A stretch of 36,671 nt of DNA from Kocuria atrinae C3-8 (GCF_000286355.1 NZ_AJXN01000081.1:1-36671); one strand, 5' to 3'. Counted from the stretch's first letter, positions 27,662 through 36,671 are shown. The notes: generated from the letters alone by a model not told the origin. Program-made: numbers and translations.

Positions 27662-29809
27662 TGAGCGGGCTCCTTTTCTTCGGCTTGGGGAATGCGGGCT
27701 ATTTGGCCGGTGTCCGGGTCAATCACCGGTGCAGGTTTCATGATGCGAACCACCACCGCAGAGACGACCACGATGGCCAGACCGATTAAGGTCACTACGA
27801 GACCGGGCAGGAACATCATGAATCCGCCCACTGCCAGTAGGACACGGAAGGGAATCGGGACCTGGCGGTCCACGAAGGACATCCAGCCGCCGATGGCCGC
27901 TGCCAGCGCATAGACGGCGATCAAGCTGAACACGAAGGCCAGGGCAACTTCTCCCGGGGGCGCTGGGCAACCAGGGCGGGGTTGAGGGCGAAGCGAACGG
28001 CACCACGTATTTGACCGCTCCGAGTTTCATGGCAGAGAAACAGGTAGCCATTGGCGAGGCCTTGGAGATACCGGCGGCAGCAAAGGCTGCCAATCCCACG
28101 GGCGGGGTGATGTAGGAGACCGAGGCCCAGTAGATGACGAACAGGTGTGCGGCGATCGGATCGACGCCCAGGGCGGTCACCGCTGGGACCATCACGATGG
28201 CCAGGAACACGTACGCGGCGGAGATGGTCAACCCCATACCGAGCACGAAACACACTGCTGCGCCGGCCACGAGGAGCAGTATGACGTTGTCGCCCACCAA
28301 GGCCACCAGGTCACGCGACAGTGACAGGGCCACACCGGTGGCGCTCAAGCCACCCAGGATCAGACCCACACCGGCAATGATGGCCACGATCTGACCGAGG
28401 GTCTTGCCCACGTCCACGCCCAGGTCGATCCACTGCGAGGGACCGAACTTCAGGCCGGGCTTGATCAATGCGATGACCAGCAGCAGACCGACTACCCAGA
28501 AGGGGACCTGGGATTCGGAATCTCCCACGAAGAGCATGACGGTCAGTAGACCGAGTGCGGCCAGGTACGGCCAGCCGGCGATCAGCGAGGCACCCGCACG
28601 GGGCAATAGGTGCTTGGCGGTGCCGCGCAGACCGCGCTGCGCGGCATAGCCGTCGATCTGGAAGAAGATGCCCAGGTAGTATAGCAGGGCTGGGATCGCC
28701 GCGGCGATGAGGATGTTGGTGTAAGGCACACCCACGAAGGACACCATCAGGAATGCCGCGGTGCCCATGATGGGCGGGGTGATGGAACCACCGGAGGAGG
28801 CTGTTGCCTCCACCGCGCCGGCCACCTTGGAGCTAAACCCGGACTTCTTCATGGCTGGGATGGTCATGGGGCCGGTGGTCAGAACGTTGGAGACGGCCGA
28901 ACCGCTCATCATGCCCATGGCTGCGGAGCTTGCCACGGAGACCTTGGCGGAACCACCGCGGTAGCGGCCGAAGATTGCCATGGACAGGTTGTGGAAGAAG
29001 TCCGCGCCGCCGGTGTGCTGGAGCACGGTACCGAACAGCAAGAAACCCACCAGGATGGTGCCAGCGGTCTGAAGCGGCAGCCCCAGGACACTGTCCGCGC
29101 CCATGGTGTGAACCTGGGCCAGTGTGGGCAGGTCGTAAGAGATGCCCTGCAGGAAGGAGAGCGGAATGGCACCGGCGAATAATGGGTACACCGAGAACGC
29201 GAAAGCAATCACGGTCACGATCCAGCCGGACCCGCGACGCAGAGCCTCCAGCACGATGATCCAGAACACGAAACTGAGCACGGTGGCCAGAGTGGGCGCA
29301 ATGAACTGCCAGCCGTATTCCTGGATCTTCACACCGTTCACAGCGAAGTACCCGCACGTGCCAATGGTGACCAGAATCAGAAGGATGTCGTACCACGGAA
29401 CTCCGCGAGCGGCGTCGGCGGTCTTGCCAGGGCGCGCTGCCGAGGAACCATCGCCGTCAGATCGTTCAGTAGTCTCTGCGCCCTTGGCCGGCTCCTTCTT
29501 CTTGACCAGCGGGGTGGCGATGAAAACGATCGGCACGAAGCACGCGATGAGCAGGTACAGGAACGTATTCGTCAGGACTGCCAGACCACCGATGTTCCAG
29601 AAGAACACCTGGTTCATGGTCAGGAGGATGCCGGCGACGGACAGCGCGATAATGACCCCGCGCCAGAAGGGGGTCAGGCGAGGGTTGTGGTCATGGAGCA
29701 CGGCGTCGCCGGCGTGCGCGTGGGTATCGGCGAACGGATCCACATCCTGCGCCACGGACTGAGCGGATGGCTGACCGGCGGATTTGGCGGGTTGCTGGAC
29801 GGTGCTCAT
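27658..29809 (-). CDS. TRAP transporter fused permease, TAXI type (frame broken)
   Basis: Fused small and large membrane subunits (DctQM) of a TAXI-type TRAP transporter, which uses a sodium or proton gradient to import an acid delivered by a binding protein. Corrected length is 717 residues with about 16 helices. A polar N-terminus precedes the first helices. The large-subunit signature is SSGGSITPPIMGTAAFLM, and a second copy is SVSYITPPVGLAAFAAAG. Frames break near 27993 and in the G run at 27956-27960; one added C (gene strand) at each joins FALNPALVAQR and the last helices. ATG 29809 overlaps the binding-protein stop and the 3' end overlaps the hydratase start (ATGA). Confidence 0.9.
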
Positions 29810-30984
29810 GCCGCACCTCCGTTATCTGAAGAGTTGGGAAGGTCATCGATGGTGGGGAGCTTGGGTAGTTCTCGCGCTTCCAATCGACCCACTTGGCGGG
29901 CACCTCGGGGTCGTTCTTATGCTGCTCCCAGAAGTCCGGCCAGGCCTCCGCCATCCGTTGTTCCCTGTCCAGCAGGCGTCGTTGCGGGTTTGAAGGTCTT
30001 TGGTCCAGCGACCTTTCTCCTTGAGGAAATCGACCATGGCCTCGTGGAACGGGACCACCATCGGGTCCAGCAGGATCTGGTCGAAGGCGAAGTTCTTGGC
30101 GTCCGGGGTGGCGTTCTTGTAGTCCTCGAAGTACTTGTCCATCGCTGTGACCAAGCGAGTGACCTCGTCGTGGGGGCGCTCCGCCAGGGTGGTCAAGGGA
30201 ATGGAGTACTGCATGTTTACCGCGGACTCGCCGTCGGCCATGCCCGCGCCGTCCGTGAAGCGACCGGGGATGACCATGGGGGCGAGCTCTTCCCAGGTTT
30301 CGTAGCGGGACTGGTCGTTGCCGCCCAGGTCCAGCCAGCGGATCGGGTACTGCGAAGCAAGTTCCTCCACGTTGGCGCCCACCACGTTTTGATACATGGC
30401 GTCCAGCTGTCCGGTCTTGACCGCTTCGATCTGGCCGCCGTAGGAGATGTCCACCATTTCGACGTCCGACCCAGTGAGGCCGCCGTAATTGAGGATGCCT
30501 TCCAATTTTCGGTTCATGGACGTGCTGGCGACCAGGCGAGGATACTTCTTGCCCTTGAGATCGGCGACAGTCTCGATGCCGCTGTCCTTGCGAACCAGTA
30601 CGCCGTAGTTGCCCGGGGGTGTCCACACCTGGCGCAGGGGTTGGGCCCACTGTTCGGAGGCGAACTCGTCGTTGCCTTCAAAGGCGTAGTAGTACTCGTC
30701 ACCCGCTCGGGAGTACTGAGCGGTGCCGTTGATCAGTGGAGCTAGGCGGCCAATACCGGTGTCCGAGGTCATGAGTCGGATCTGACGACCCGTCTTACCG
30801 GTCAGCGTATTGGCTACGGCGGCGAGGTCGTTGTAGGTGCCCGTACCCACGTTGTAGGTGGACCACACGAGCTGTTCGGAGCGATCGGTGGCGCGGGGCC
30901 CGAGGTGCAGCCGGAAAGCACGGCCAGTGCGGACAGTGACGTCATGCCCGTGAGCAATGAGCGTCGACTGATGGAACTAGGCAT
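29806..30984 (-). CDS. TAXI family TRAP substrate-binding lipoprotein (frame broken)
   Basis: Extracytoplasmic binding protein of the TRAP-TAXI system, 393 residues after correction. The N-terminus has ISRRSLLTG, a hydrophobic core and LSGC, so it is a lipoprotein, possibly Tat-exported. VGTGTYNDLAAVANTLTG and LVASTSMNRKLEGILNYGGL are typical of the family. Frames break near 30897 (C run on the gene strand), 29975 and 29877; one base repairs each and the end becomes LPKLPTIDDLPNSSDNGGAA. It is the first gene of the transporter and beta-oxidation operon. The ligand is unknown; TAXI proteins typically bind carboxylates. Confidence 0.88.
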
Positions 30985-31114
30985 ATTGCTCCGTAGATCA
31001 CTGTTGGAGAAGAATCGCTCGGCAGGCGCGCGAGGATCAAAGGCGCCGCGCGGTCGCGAAAACCGGCGTTGTCCATTCTTACCGTCATTGTGTGATGCGC
31101 AACACTACAGAGGG

Positions 31115-31149
31115 TGATTCATGTCGAACCGGTCATAATCTGATTCATG
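31115..31149. promoter_or_regulatory. Direct repeat upstream of the TRAP operon
   Basis: TGATTCATG occurs at 31115-31123 and again at 31141-31149, 26 bp apart, 131-165 bp before the binding-protein start. It may be a regulator site for the operon, but two 9-mers are weak evidence. Confidence 0.25.
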
Positions 31150-31183
31150 AGAAGCAATGCGCTTCTTCTTCATGCCGTGTGTT

Positions 31184-32181
31184 TTACCCCGGCGGAAACA
31201 CCACAGTCCCACCCAGTGACACCGCCATGATCACCAGCGTGGACAGCAAACCCAGGAGCACCGGCCGCCCGCCGACCCGCAGCAGGGTCTTGAAATGCAC
31301 GCCCAATCCCAGCGCGAACATCGCCGCGGCCAGCAAAAGCGTCTGCACTACTTGGAAAACCTCGAGTGCGCTCTCCGGGAGGATTCCTGCCGTGCGGATC
31401 AGCATGGCGATCACGAACCCCACTACGAACAGCGGCACCAGGGGCGGCCGCTTACCCGCGCCTGCTCGCCCTTCCGATTCATGTAGACGGTGATGCCCGC
31501 GATAACCGGGGCCAACATGAGAACACGGGCCAGCTTCACGGTCACTGCGACAGCCAGCGCACCCCCGCCGACGGCGCCACCCGCCGCCACGACCTGGGCC
31601 ACCTCGTGCGTGGAGCCGCCGATCCACATGCCCAAGGACTCATCCGGCAAGCCCAGCAGATGCCCCATGAAAGGAACCAGCGGGATCATCAAGGTTCCGA
31701 AGAAGACCACCAAGGCCAGTGCTGTGGCCGTTTCCTCTTTACTAGCGCGGGCAGCGTCCTCCGTGGCCGCCACGGCAGCTGCACCGCAGATCGAGAATCC
31801 GGACGCGATCAGCAACCGCTGAGCCAAGCCGATGCCCATCAAGTGGCCGATCCACAGGGTTGCCCCGAAGGTCACGGCCACGGACATCAGCACTACGAGC
31901 AGCACGCCCGGCCCCAGATCGAGAATGGTCGACAGTGACAATTGGAAGCCCAGAAGGATGATCCCCGTGCGCAGCAGCTTCACGGAGGAGAAGTCCACGC
32001 CGGAGTTCAAGGTCTCCGGGAGCGGCAGCAGATTGCGCCACAGGGCACCTAACAAAATGGCGATCAAGAGGGCACTGAGTCCTGGAATGGCTCCCGAAAC
32101 GAGCCAAGAAACGCCGGCAACCAGAAGGCAGACAGCTACCCCCGGAATGAGATGTGTTGTCTCCCTGACACTGCCGACCAT
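31184..32181 (-). CDS. YeiH family putative sulfate exporter (frame broken)
   Basis: Polytopic membrane protein of the YeiH/UPF0324 (Cons_hypoth698) family, 332 residues and about 10 helices. GFSICGAAAVAATEDAARAS and GMWIGGSTHEVAQVVAAGGA are family hallmarks, as is LLRTGIILLGFQLSL. The frame breaks near 31474; one added G continues RAGAGKRPPLVPLFVVGFV to the end. ATG 32181 has GGAGG only 1 nt upstream and a GGTAGG 9 nt upstream, so the start is likely but not certain. Its transport substrate is not established. It is not obviously part of the TRAP operon; a short stem (31150-31166) lies after its stop. Confidence 0.85.
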
Positions 32182-32278
32182 GCCTCCGAACCTACCGCCA
32201 ATAGCGCGGCGGCCTCCGGAGCTGGAGGCGTGGTTACTCGGCGGTCGCTTACGATGCACTGAACGCGCATGTCAGACC

Positions 32279-32548
32279 CTAATCGGTGAATGACCGGACT
32301 TTCTCACTCAGCCCCAGCCGCACGGTGGGCCACTCGCGGTCGATGATCGAAAAGACGACGACGTCGCCCACGTTTCCCTCCCGCCGTACACCGTGATTGC
32401 GCAGTACCCCGTCCTGCTTGGCGCCGGGTGAACCCGACCTTGTAGAGATCGTCTTCCGCAATGGCCTCCGCCAGCTCGAGAGCGTGCTCAATTGTCAACG
32501 GTCCGAGATTGACCAAATCTCCGCTGAGGTGCGCCCTCGTGACCGGCT
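32279..32548 (-). pseudogene. GNAT acetyltransferase remnant
   Basis: Two pieces of a RimJ/RimL-like GNAT acetyltransferase lie in different frames. The N-terminal piece reads LSGDLVNLGPLTIEHALELA then EAIAEDDLYK (about 32442-32532). The C-terminal piece reads GAKQDGVLRNHGVRREGNVG then DVVVFSIIDREWPTVRLGL (to 32279). The central acetyl-CoA-binding region, roughly 100 residues in relatives, is missing, and no start codon remains upstream because the sequence becomes the PIN gene. Unlike the single-base breaks elsewhere, this is a true internal deletion plus a lost 5' end. Confidence 0.65.
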
Positions 32549-33108
32549 GCGAACGAAGGTGCTTTCTGAGCTAGTTCATTGGCGAACAGTGGCAGTCCCG
32601 CCTGGGATAGTCCGTGAAGATATTCACCCCAAGTTATCTTCGGATTACGCATATCTGTGACCACTTCATGAGCGATCGCGCACACCGTTGGAGTGTCTAA
32701 GTCCAATTGATCGAGTAGGAAGTCATCGGTAGATCTAACCCCAATGTCGTAAGGCCTGAGCGAGGTGGCGGGGAAGTCTTTCCCATTGAAAGTAACAATG
32801 AGCTCAGCACCTGCTCGCACCGCAGCTGCCAGCACGTGCCGGTCCTTGAGATCGTTGGTCATGCCTGGCACTAAGCTCTCGTAGTTCTCTACAAGAGCGT
32901 CGGGGAAGAAGTTCCGCATGGCGTCTACTCGCCTGCGGGCGCTTGATGGCTCCTTGCTGAGCTTCCCTACCAAGTTACGCTCTACCTCGTCCAAAATTTC
33001 ATCCGACCAAAGCGGCCTGAACTGTTTGGCTGTTGCTAAGCGAAGGAGTAGATCTGTGATTGGCATCGGGATCAGCACACAGGCATCGAGTACCACTGGA
33101 AACGACAT
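32488..33108 (-). CDS. PIN-domain toxin-like protein
   Basis: A 206-residue PIN-domain protein, a probable ribonuclease toxin. Acidic metal-site residues are seen in VVLDACVLIP (first Asp), EILDEVERNL, the NDLKDRHVLAAAVRAGA motif, and VTFNGKDFPA. It starts 6 bp after the HTH gene on the same strand. The last about 25 residues run into the GNAT remnant and may not be native. Base composition here looks less GC-rich than the flanks, suggesting transfer. Likely target: RNA, unproven. Confidence 0.8.
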   Translation of the reverse strand: MSFPVVLDACVLIPMPITDLLLRLATAKQFRPLWSDEILDEVERNLVGKLSKEPSSARRRVDAMRNFFPDALVENYESLVPGMTNDLKDRHVLAAAVRAGAELIVTFNGKDFPATSLRPYDIGVRSTDDFLLDQLDLDTPTVCAIAHEVVTDMRNPKITWGEYLHGLSQAGLPLFANELAQKAPSFAAGHEGAPQRRFGQSRTVDN

Positions 33109-33114
33109 AATCGG

Positions 33115-33600
33115 TCACCGAGTGGACGAGTCTGTTGGAGTGTCGAAGTAGGTGCCGTCGTTCGCTGCTTCTTGGGTCGCCAGTCGGAGACCTTCGCGAC
33201 GTCGTTCCTCTAGATCTTTTTCGTAACCAACGAGGTCAGTCAGAAGCACTCTGCGATGCCTGCCAACTTTCGTGAAAGGGATGTCACCTTGCTCCAACAG
33301 CTTTACCAACGTTGGGCGGGAGATCCCAAGGTGATCGGCGGCTTGTTGGGTGGTCAGCCTTGTGTTGGTAGGCACCACAGACACGCCTCGATCGTTGGCG
33401 AGCGCGTCCACCACGTGAGTAAGCAAGAAGTAGACCTCTGCGGGGATCTCCTGCTTGTCGCCAGCGGGGGACACAAGGTAGGGGATCTGCCTGTCTTTCG
33501 CGGCGGGAGTGCCATCGAGGAATCGAGAAAGAGCCTTGAGCTCTTCCTTATGCGCAGGGCTGGGCGCCACGGTTGATCGTTCCTGGGCGTTGGTTGTCAT
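33115..33600 (-). CDS. Excisionase-type HTH antitoxin-like protein
   Basis: A 161-residue DNA-binding protein with a MerR/excisionase-like helix-turn-helix at about residues 81-125 (LTTQQAADHLGISRPTLVKL and VGRHRRVLLTDLVGYEKDLE). The N-terminal part is mostly helical and has no family I recognise. ATG 33600 is chosen over the longer frame that runs back into hsdR. With the PIN gene 6 bp downstream it forms a toxin-antitoxin-like pair, the HTH protein probably neutralising the toxin and repressing the operon through the repeat at 33621-33633. Confidence 0.8.
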   Translation of the reverse strand: MTTNAQERSTVAPSPAHKEELKALSRFLDGTPAAKDRQIPYLVSPAGDKQEIPAEVYFLLTHVVDALANDRGVSVVPTNTRLTTQQAADHLGISRPTLVKLLEQGDIPFTKVGRHRRVLLTDLVGYEKDLEERRREGLRLATQEAANDGTYFDTPTDSSTR

Positions 33601-33620
33601 GACTCCAGTGTAGTAAATAA

Positions 33621-33633
33621 TCGAAATATTCGA
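33621..33633. promoter_or_regulatory. Inverted repeat before the HTH-PIN pair
   Basis: TCGAA (33621-33625) and TTCGA (33629-33633) form a perfect repeat with a 3-bp spacer in an AT-rich patch 20 bp before the HTH start. It fits an autoregulatory operator over the promoter. Confidence 0.45.
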
Positions 33634-33649
33634 AACGGTACCCGTGGCC

Positions 33650-36600
33650 CTAACTAGCCTCCCCACGCAACCGCTCATACAACCCGTTAGCCAGCAGCAG
33701 CGACACCAACTCCCGCTGCCCCAGCTCCTGCAACCGCTTGGAAAACTCGGCCGACCCCATCTGCTGAGACCAAACCCCGTCACCAGAACGCTCCACCAAG
33801 TGCGGTGAGAACGCGAAGTCCGCCTTGGTGTTGTTCCGCGCCTGCATCTTGAGCTTCTCGTCCTCAGCCACGATGGACGTGTACTGCTCCATACCAGCCA
33901 CCAGGAACTGTTCCCCGAGTTCCAAATCCCCGAACAGTTCATTGACCCTCTCGATCAACTCCGCCTTGGCAGCCCGCTTCCGCTCCTGCTCGCGCTTCAT
34001 CCCGGCCTCGGTCATACCCTGCAGCCCAGAGGCCTCGCCCTCTCGGAGCTTCAAATCTGCCTCGCGCTGCTTCTCCAGGCGGTAGTGGGTGAGCACCACG
34101 TCATCGGCGTCGACGATCTCCCGCGCTCCCGAATCCAGCTCCGAATTGAGCCGACGCGCCAACAGATCCGCGAACACCGACAACTTCAAGTAGTACTCGT
34201 CCCCGAAGTTCAAGATCTGGGAGAAGAACGCGTACGCCTTCACAAAGTTGGTCAGCAGCGAACGGAACTCTTCGAGCTCCTGGCGGGCCTCGGCGTCGTC
34301 GTCATAAATTGCGCGCTCCCACTTGTGCATGAATCGCTCGACCGCGGGGTCCATGCCCGCAGACAGGCCACTGTGCTTACCCCGCACCTTGGCCCACGCG
34401 GTCCACACTTGGTTGACCTCGCCTCGCGTGTAGATGCCCGAAGCATCCAGCTTGGTCATCTGCTTGGCCACCAGGTCCGGGTCTGAGGCGGTCTCGATCT
34501 CGGCTTCCTCGTAGTACTCCTGGAACGCCTCGAGAATCTTGTCCGGGTCATTGGCGAAGTCCAACACATACGTGTTGTCCTTGCCATCCGCTCGGCGATT
34601 CAGGCGTGACAGAGTCTGCACCGCCGCGATTCCGGAAAGCTGCTTGTCCACGTACATAGCAACCAACAGCGGTTGATCGAACCCAGTTTGATACTTATTG
34701 GCAACCACCAGGATGTTCTGGTCGTCCTGCTTGAACAGCTCGGCCAGGTCCCGCCCGTGGCGCTCGGGGTTCATGGAGGATTCCGTCACCTCGGGCACCT
34801 CCACACCCGGGAGAGCGGAGACATCCGGGTCCGGCAGAGATCCTGAGAACGCAACCAGCGTTTTCAACGGCAGATTTTCCTGCTCGATGTGCTTCTGGAA
34901 CGCACGCTGATACCGCACCGCCGCCGCGCGGGAGCCGGTGACCACCATGGCCTTGGCGCGCCCACCCAGTTCGTGTCGCACCGTATTCAGGTAGTGCTTG
35001 ATGATGACGCCCACCTTCGAATCCACGTTGGTGGGGTGCAGCTCCACGAATCCGATGTACGCGCGCGTTCCCTTGCGCACGTCCACCTCAGTTTCTGTCG
35101 ACGACGCCGCTGCCTCCCGCTTCCGGCCCTCCGGCACGTTCTCGAGGTCGGCGCCTCGCAGAGCGATGCGAGCAGCCAGTTCGTACGAGGTGTAGTTCTT
35201 GAGCACATCCAGGATGAAGCCCTCCTGGATAGCCTGCTTCATCGAGTACAGGTCGAACGGCTGGGGTTTACCGTCCCCATCCTTGACGCCAAAGAGGTCC
35301 AAGGTCTTGGCCTTGGGTGTGGCGGTGAAGGCGAAGTAACTAATGCGCTTGCCGTCATCGGCCTGAGCGGCCATCTGTACTAGCGCGTCCTGGTCAGCGC
35401 CGGGTTCCAGCTCGGTGTCCTCGCCCACCTGCGCTGCCGACGGGTCGATCAGATACAACAGGTCCTTCACCGACGACGCCGCCGCACCCGTTTGCGACGA
35501 ATGCGCCTCATCCGCGATCACGGCAAAGCGCTTACCGGCAAAAGTCCCACCTTCCTCGCGGATCTTGGACAACGCGTAGGGGAAGGTCTGCAGGGTCACG
35601 CCGATGATTGGCACGCCAGCCGTCAGCGCTTCCAGGAGCCTCTTGGTCTTAGAGCCCTCGTTGCCCGACGTGATCGGTTGGAACTGGCCGGTCGTGTTCA
35701 CTAGCTGGTCCACGGCGTCCTGTAGCTGGCGATCCAGGACTTGACGGTCTGCAATCACGAAGACGGTGTCGAAGACCTTCTCGCCCTCCGCAGTGTGGAG
35801 GCTCGCCATGCGGTGGGCCGTCCAGGCAATGGAGTCGGTTTTACCCGAGCCCGCCGAGTGTTGGATCAGATACTTGTTCCCAGGTCCGTCCTCGCGAGCT
35901 GCCTGGGTCAAACGAGTGACAGCCCGCCACTGGTGGTAACGAGGGAAGCGGATCTGGGCCTTTGTGGTTTCTCTGCCCGTCTTGGGGTCTTTCTTCTTCT
36001 GGTGGTTCACGTAGACGAACTTGGTCAGGATGTTGATCCAGGTATCCCTGTCCAAGATCTCTCGCCAGAAGTAAGAAGTCTTGGTGCCGTCAGAGCACGG
36101 AGGATTGCCCGCTCCGTTGTTATGCCCCTTGTTGAAGGGAAGGAAGAACGTCTCGCCACCCTTGAGATCGGTGGTCATGTAGACGTCGTTGTCCGTTAGG
36201 GCGAAATGCACCAGGGCCCCGCGGAATGGGGTGAGCAGCGGCTCGCCTGCGGGGAGGCGATCGAGCTTGTACTGCTGGATAGCGTCCTGGAGCGACTGCG
36301 TGTAGTTGGTCTTGATCTCGATGGTTGCCATGGGCAAACCATTCAGGAAGAGCACCAGGTCGATACGATCCCGCTTCTTGGCGGAGTAGCTGACCTCTTG
36401 AACGACGCGCAGGCGGTTCTTGGCGTACTTCTCGACGATTTTCGGATTGCGATCGTCTGCTGGGGGCATCTGCAGCATCTTGAACTGTCGGGCACCGGGA
36501 ACCGAGAACCCCTTGCGGAGGACATTGAGGACCCCGCCACCATCTTTTTCCGGTTGCTCCAGCTGACTGGCGATGCGATCCAGAATGCGGCGCTCACCTT

Positions 36601-36671
36601 TTGCCCGGGCTGCATCGTTGTCGGTGTCCGGAACGATGCGGGCGAAGTTGTCCGGATCGGTGTCCTTTAGC
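33650..36671 (-). CDS. hsdR: Type I restriction enzyme subunit R (5' end outside)
   Basis: ATP-dependent translocating endonuclease subunit of a type I restriction-modification system; about 1006 residues are visible and the N-terminus lies beyond the right edge. The nuclease core RIDLVLFLNGLPMATIEIKT carries the Asp and the Glu-x-Lys of PD-(D/E)xK. Motor motifs follow: HSAGSGKTDSIAW (Walker A), VIADEAHSSQTG (DEAH), FAFTATPKAKTLDLFG, VANKYQTGFDQPLL and TLSRLNRRADGKDN. The C-terminal helical region ends LLLANGLYERLRGEAS. The frame is intact over 3 kb. hsdM and hsdS should lie to the right. The HTH-PIN pair follows it on the same strand. Confidence 0.95.
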   Translation of the reverse strand, partial: LKDTDPDNFARIVPDTDNDAARAKGERRILDRIASQLEQPEKDGGGVLNVLRKGFSVPGARQFKMLQMPPADDRNPKIVEKYAKNRLRVVQEVSYSAKKRDRIDLVLFLNGLPMATIEIKTNYTQSLQDAIQQYKLDRLPAGEPLLTPFRGALVHFALTDNDVYMTTDLKGGETFFLPFNKGHNNGAGNPPCSDGTKTSYFWREILDRDTWINILTKFVYVNHQKKKDPKTGRETTKAQIRFPRYHQWRAVTRLTQAAREDGPGNKYLIQHSAGSGKTDSIAWTAHRMASLHTAEGEKVFDTVFVIADRQVLDRQLQDAVDQLVNTTGQFQPITSGNEGSKTKRLLEALTAGVPIIGVTLQTFPYALSKIREEGGTFAGKRFAVIADEAHSSQTGAAASSVKDLLYLIDPSAAQVGEDTELEPGADQDALVQMAAQADDGKRISYFAFTATPKAKTLDLFGVKDGDGKPQPFDLYSMKQAIQEGFILDVLKNYTSYELAARIALRGADLENVPEGRKREAAASSTETEVDVRKGTRAYIGFVELHPTNVDSKVGVIIKHYLNTVRHELGGRAKAMVVTGSRAAAVRYQRAFQKHIEQENLPLKTLVAFSGSLPDPDVSALPGVEVPEVTESSMNPERHGRDLAELFKQDDQNILVVANKYQTGFDQPLLVAMYVDKQLSGIAAVQTLSRLNRRADGKDNTYVLDFANDPDKILEAFQEYYEEAEIETASDPDLVAKQMTKLDASGIYTRGEVNQVWTAWAKVRGKHSGLSAGMDPAVERFMHKWERAIYDDDAEARQELEEFRSLLTNFVKAYAFFSQILNFGDEYYLKLSVFADLLARRLNSELDSGAREIVDADDVVLTHYRLEKQREADLKLREGEASGLQGMTEAGMKREQERKRAAKAELIERVNELFGDLELGEQFLVAGMEQYTSIVAEDEKLKMQARNNTKADFAFSPHLVERSGDGVWSQQMGSAEFSKRLQELGQRELVSLLLANGLYERLRGEAS

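Noticed and set aside
1122-32181. Programmed frameshifting as the cause of the many frame breaks
   Set aside because: The sites are in unrelated genes, lack slippery heptamers and stimulatory structures, and all involve a missing G or C.
33601-33942. Longer N-terminus for the HTH antitoxin
   Set aside because: It would run antiparallel in frame shadow through the end of hsdR with low-complexity Ser/Arg/Trp sequence; ATG 33600 gives a sensible protein.
1-36671. CRISPR arrays, tRNA and rRNA genes
   Set aside because: No regularly spaced repeats and no cloverleaf with anticodon and T-arm signature seen. The ldh leader has three arms but no tRNA-conserved bases.

Overview
The window is chromosomal DNA of a high-GC Gram-positive actinobacterium, most likely in the Micrococcales (Micrococcaceae-like). 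The basis is the GC-rich codon use, the menA/menE/menB group beside PLDc_N and DUF4229 membrane proteins, a PutP symporter, a glutamyl-Q tRNA(Asp) synthetase and the GTG starts. I cannot name a genus. The left two thirds look like core genome, the middle right is a catabolic cluster, and the right end is an accessory (defence) region.

Layout. 46-4230: small membrane proteins and menaquinone genes (menA; menB-menE overlapping by 1 bp). 4332-5884: an XRE regulator with a coupled membrane protein behind a palindromic operator, then a DUF805 protein with a small membrane protein. 5951-8567: HrpB-like DEVH helicase. 8962-9899: HpcH/HpaI (CitE-like) lyase. 9957-11033: L-lactate dehydrogenase behind a 101-nt leader that can fold into a three-way junction hiding the ldh ribosome binding site. 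11128-12604: a 19-bp stem terminator split in its AAAA loop by an IS3-family element. 12640-17327: putP, gluQ, an MBL-fold hydrolase and a PAP2 protein with a Pro/Gln-rich tail. 17680-21984: FAD aromatic hydroxylase convergent with a large ATPase-LuxR regulator, with a strong terminator between them.

22086-30984 is a catabolic and uptake block. One arm (CaiB/BaiF CoA-transferase, hotdog thioesterase, acyl-CoA dehydrogenase) is divergent from a LysR regulator with a LysR-type box in the shared promoter. The other arm (TAXI binding protein, fused TRAP permease, enoyl-CoA hydratase, 3-hydroxyacyl-CoA dehydrogenase) is a tightly overlapping operon. Together they could import a carboxylic acid, load it on CoA and beta-oxidise it. 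31184-32181 is a YeiH-type transporter. From about 32550 to the right edge lies an accessory segment (HTH/PIN toxin-antitoxin-like pair and type I restriction subunit HsdR, cut by the window edge). It abuts a decayed GNAT acetyltransferase.

Data quality. Sixteen otherwise well-conserved genes contain 24 reading-frame breaks. In each, the frame is restored by adding one G or C (two at one menA site) beside an identical base, and corrected lengths close to whole codons in every case. I treat these as intact genes with probable sequence errors and give the full corrected span, noting each break.
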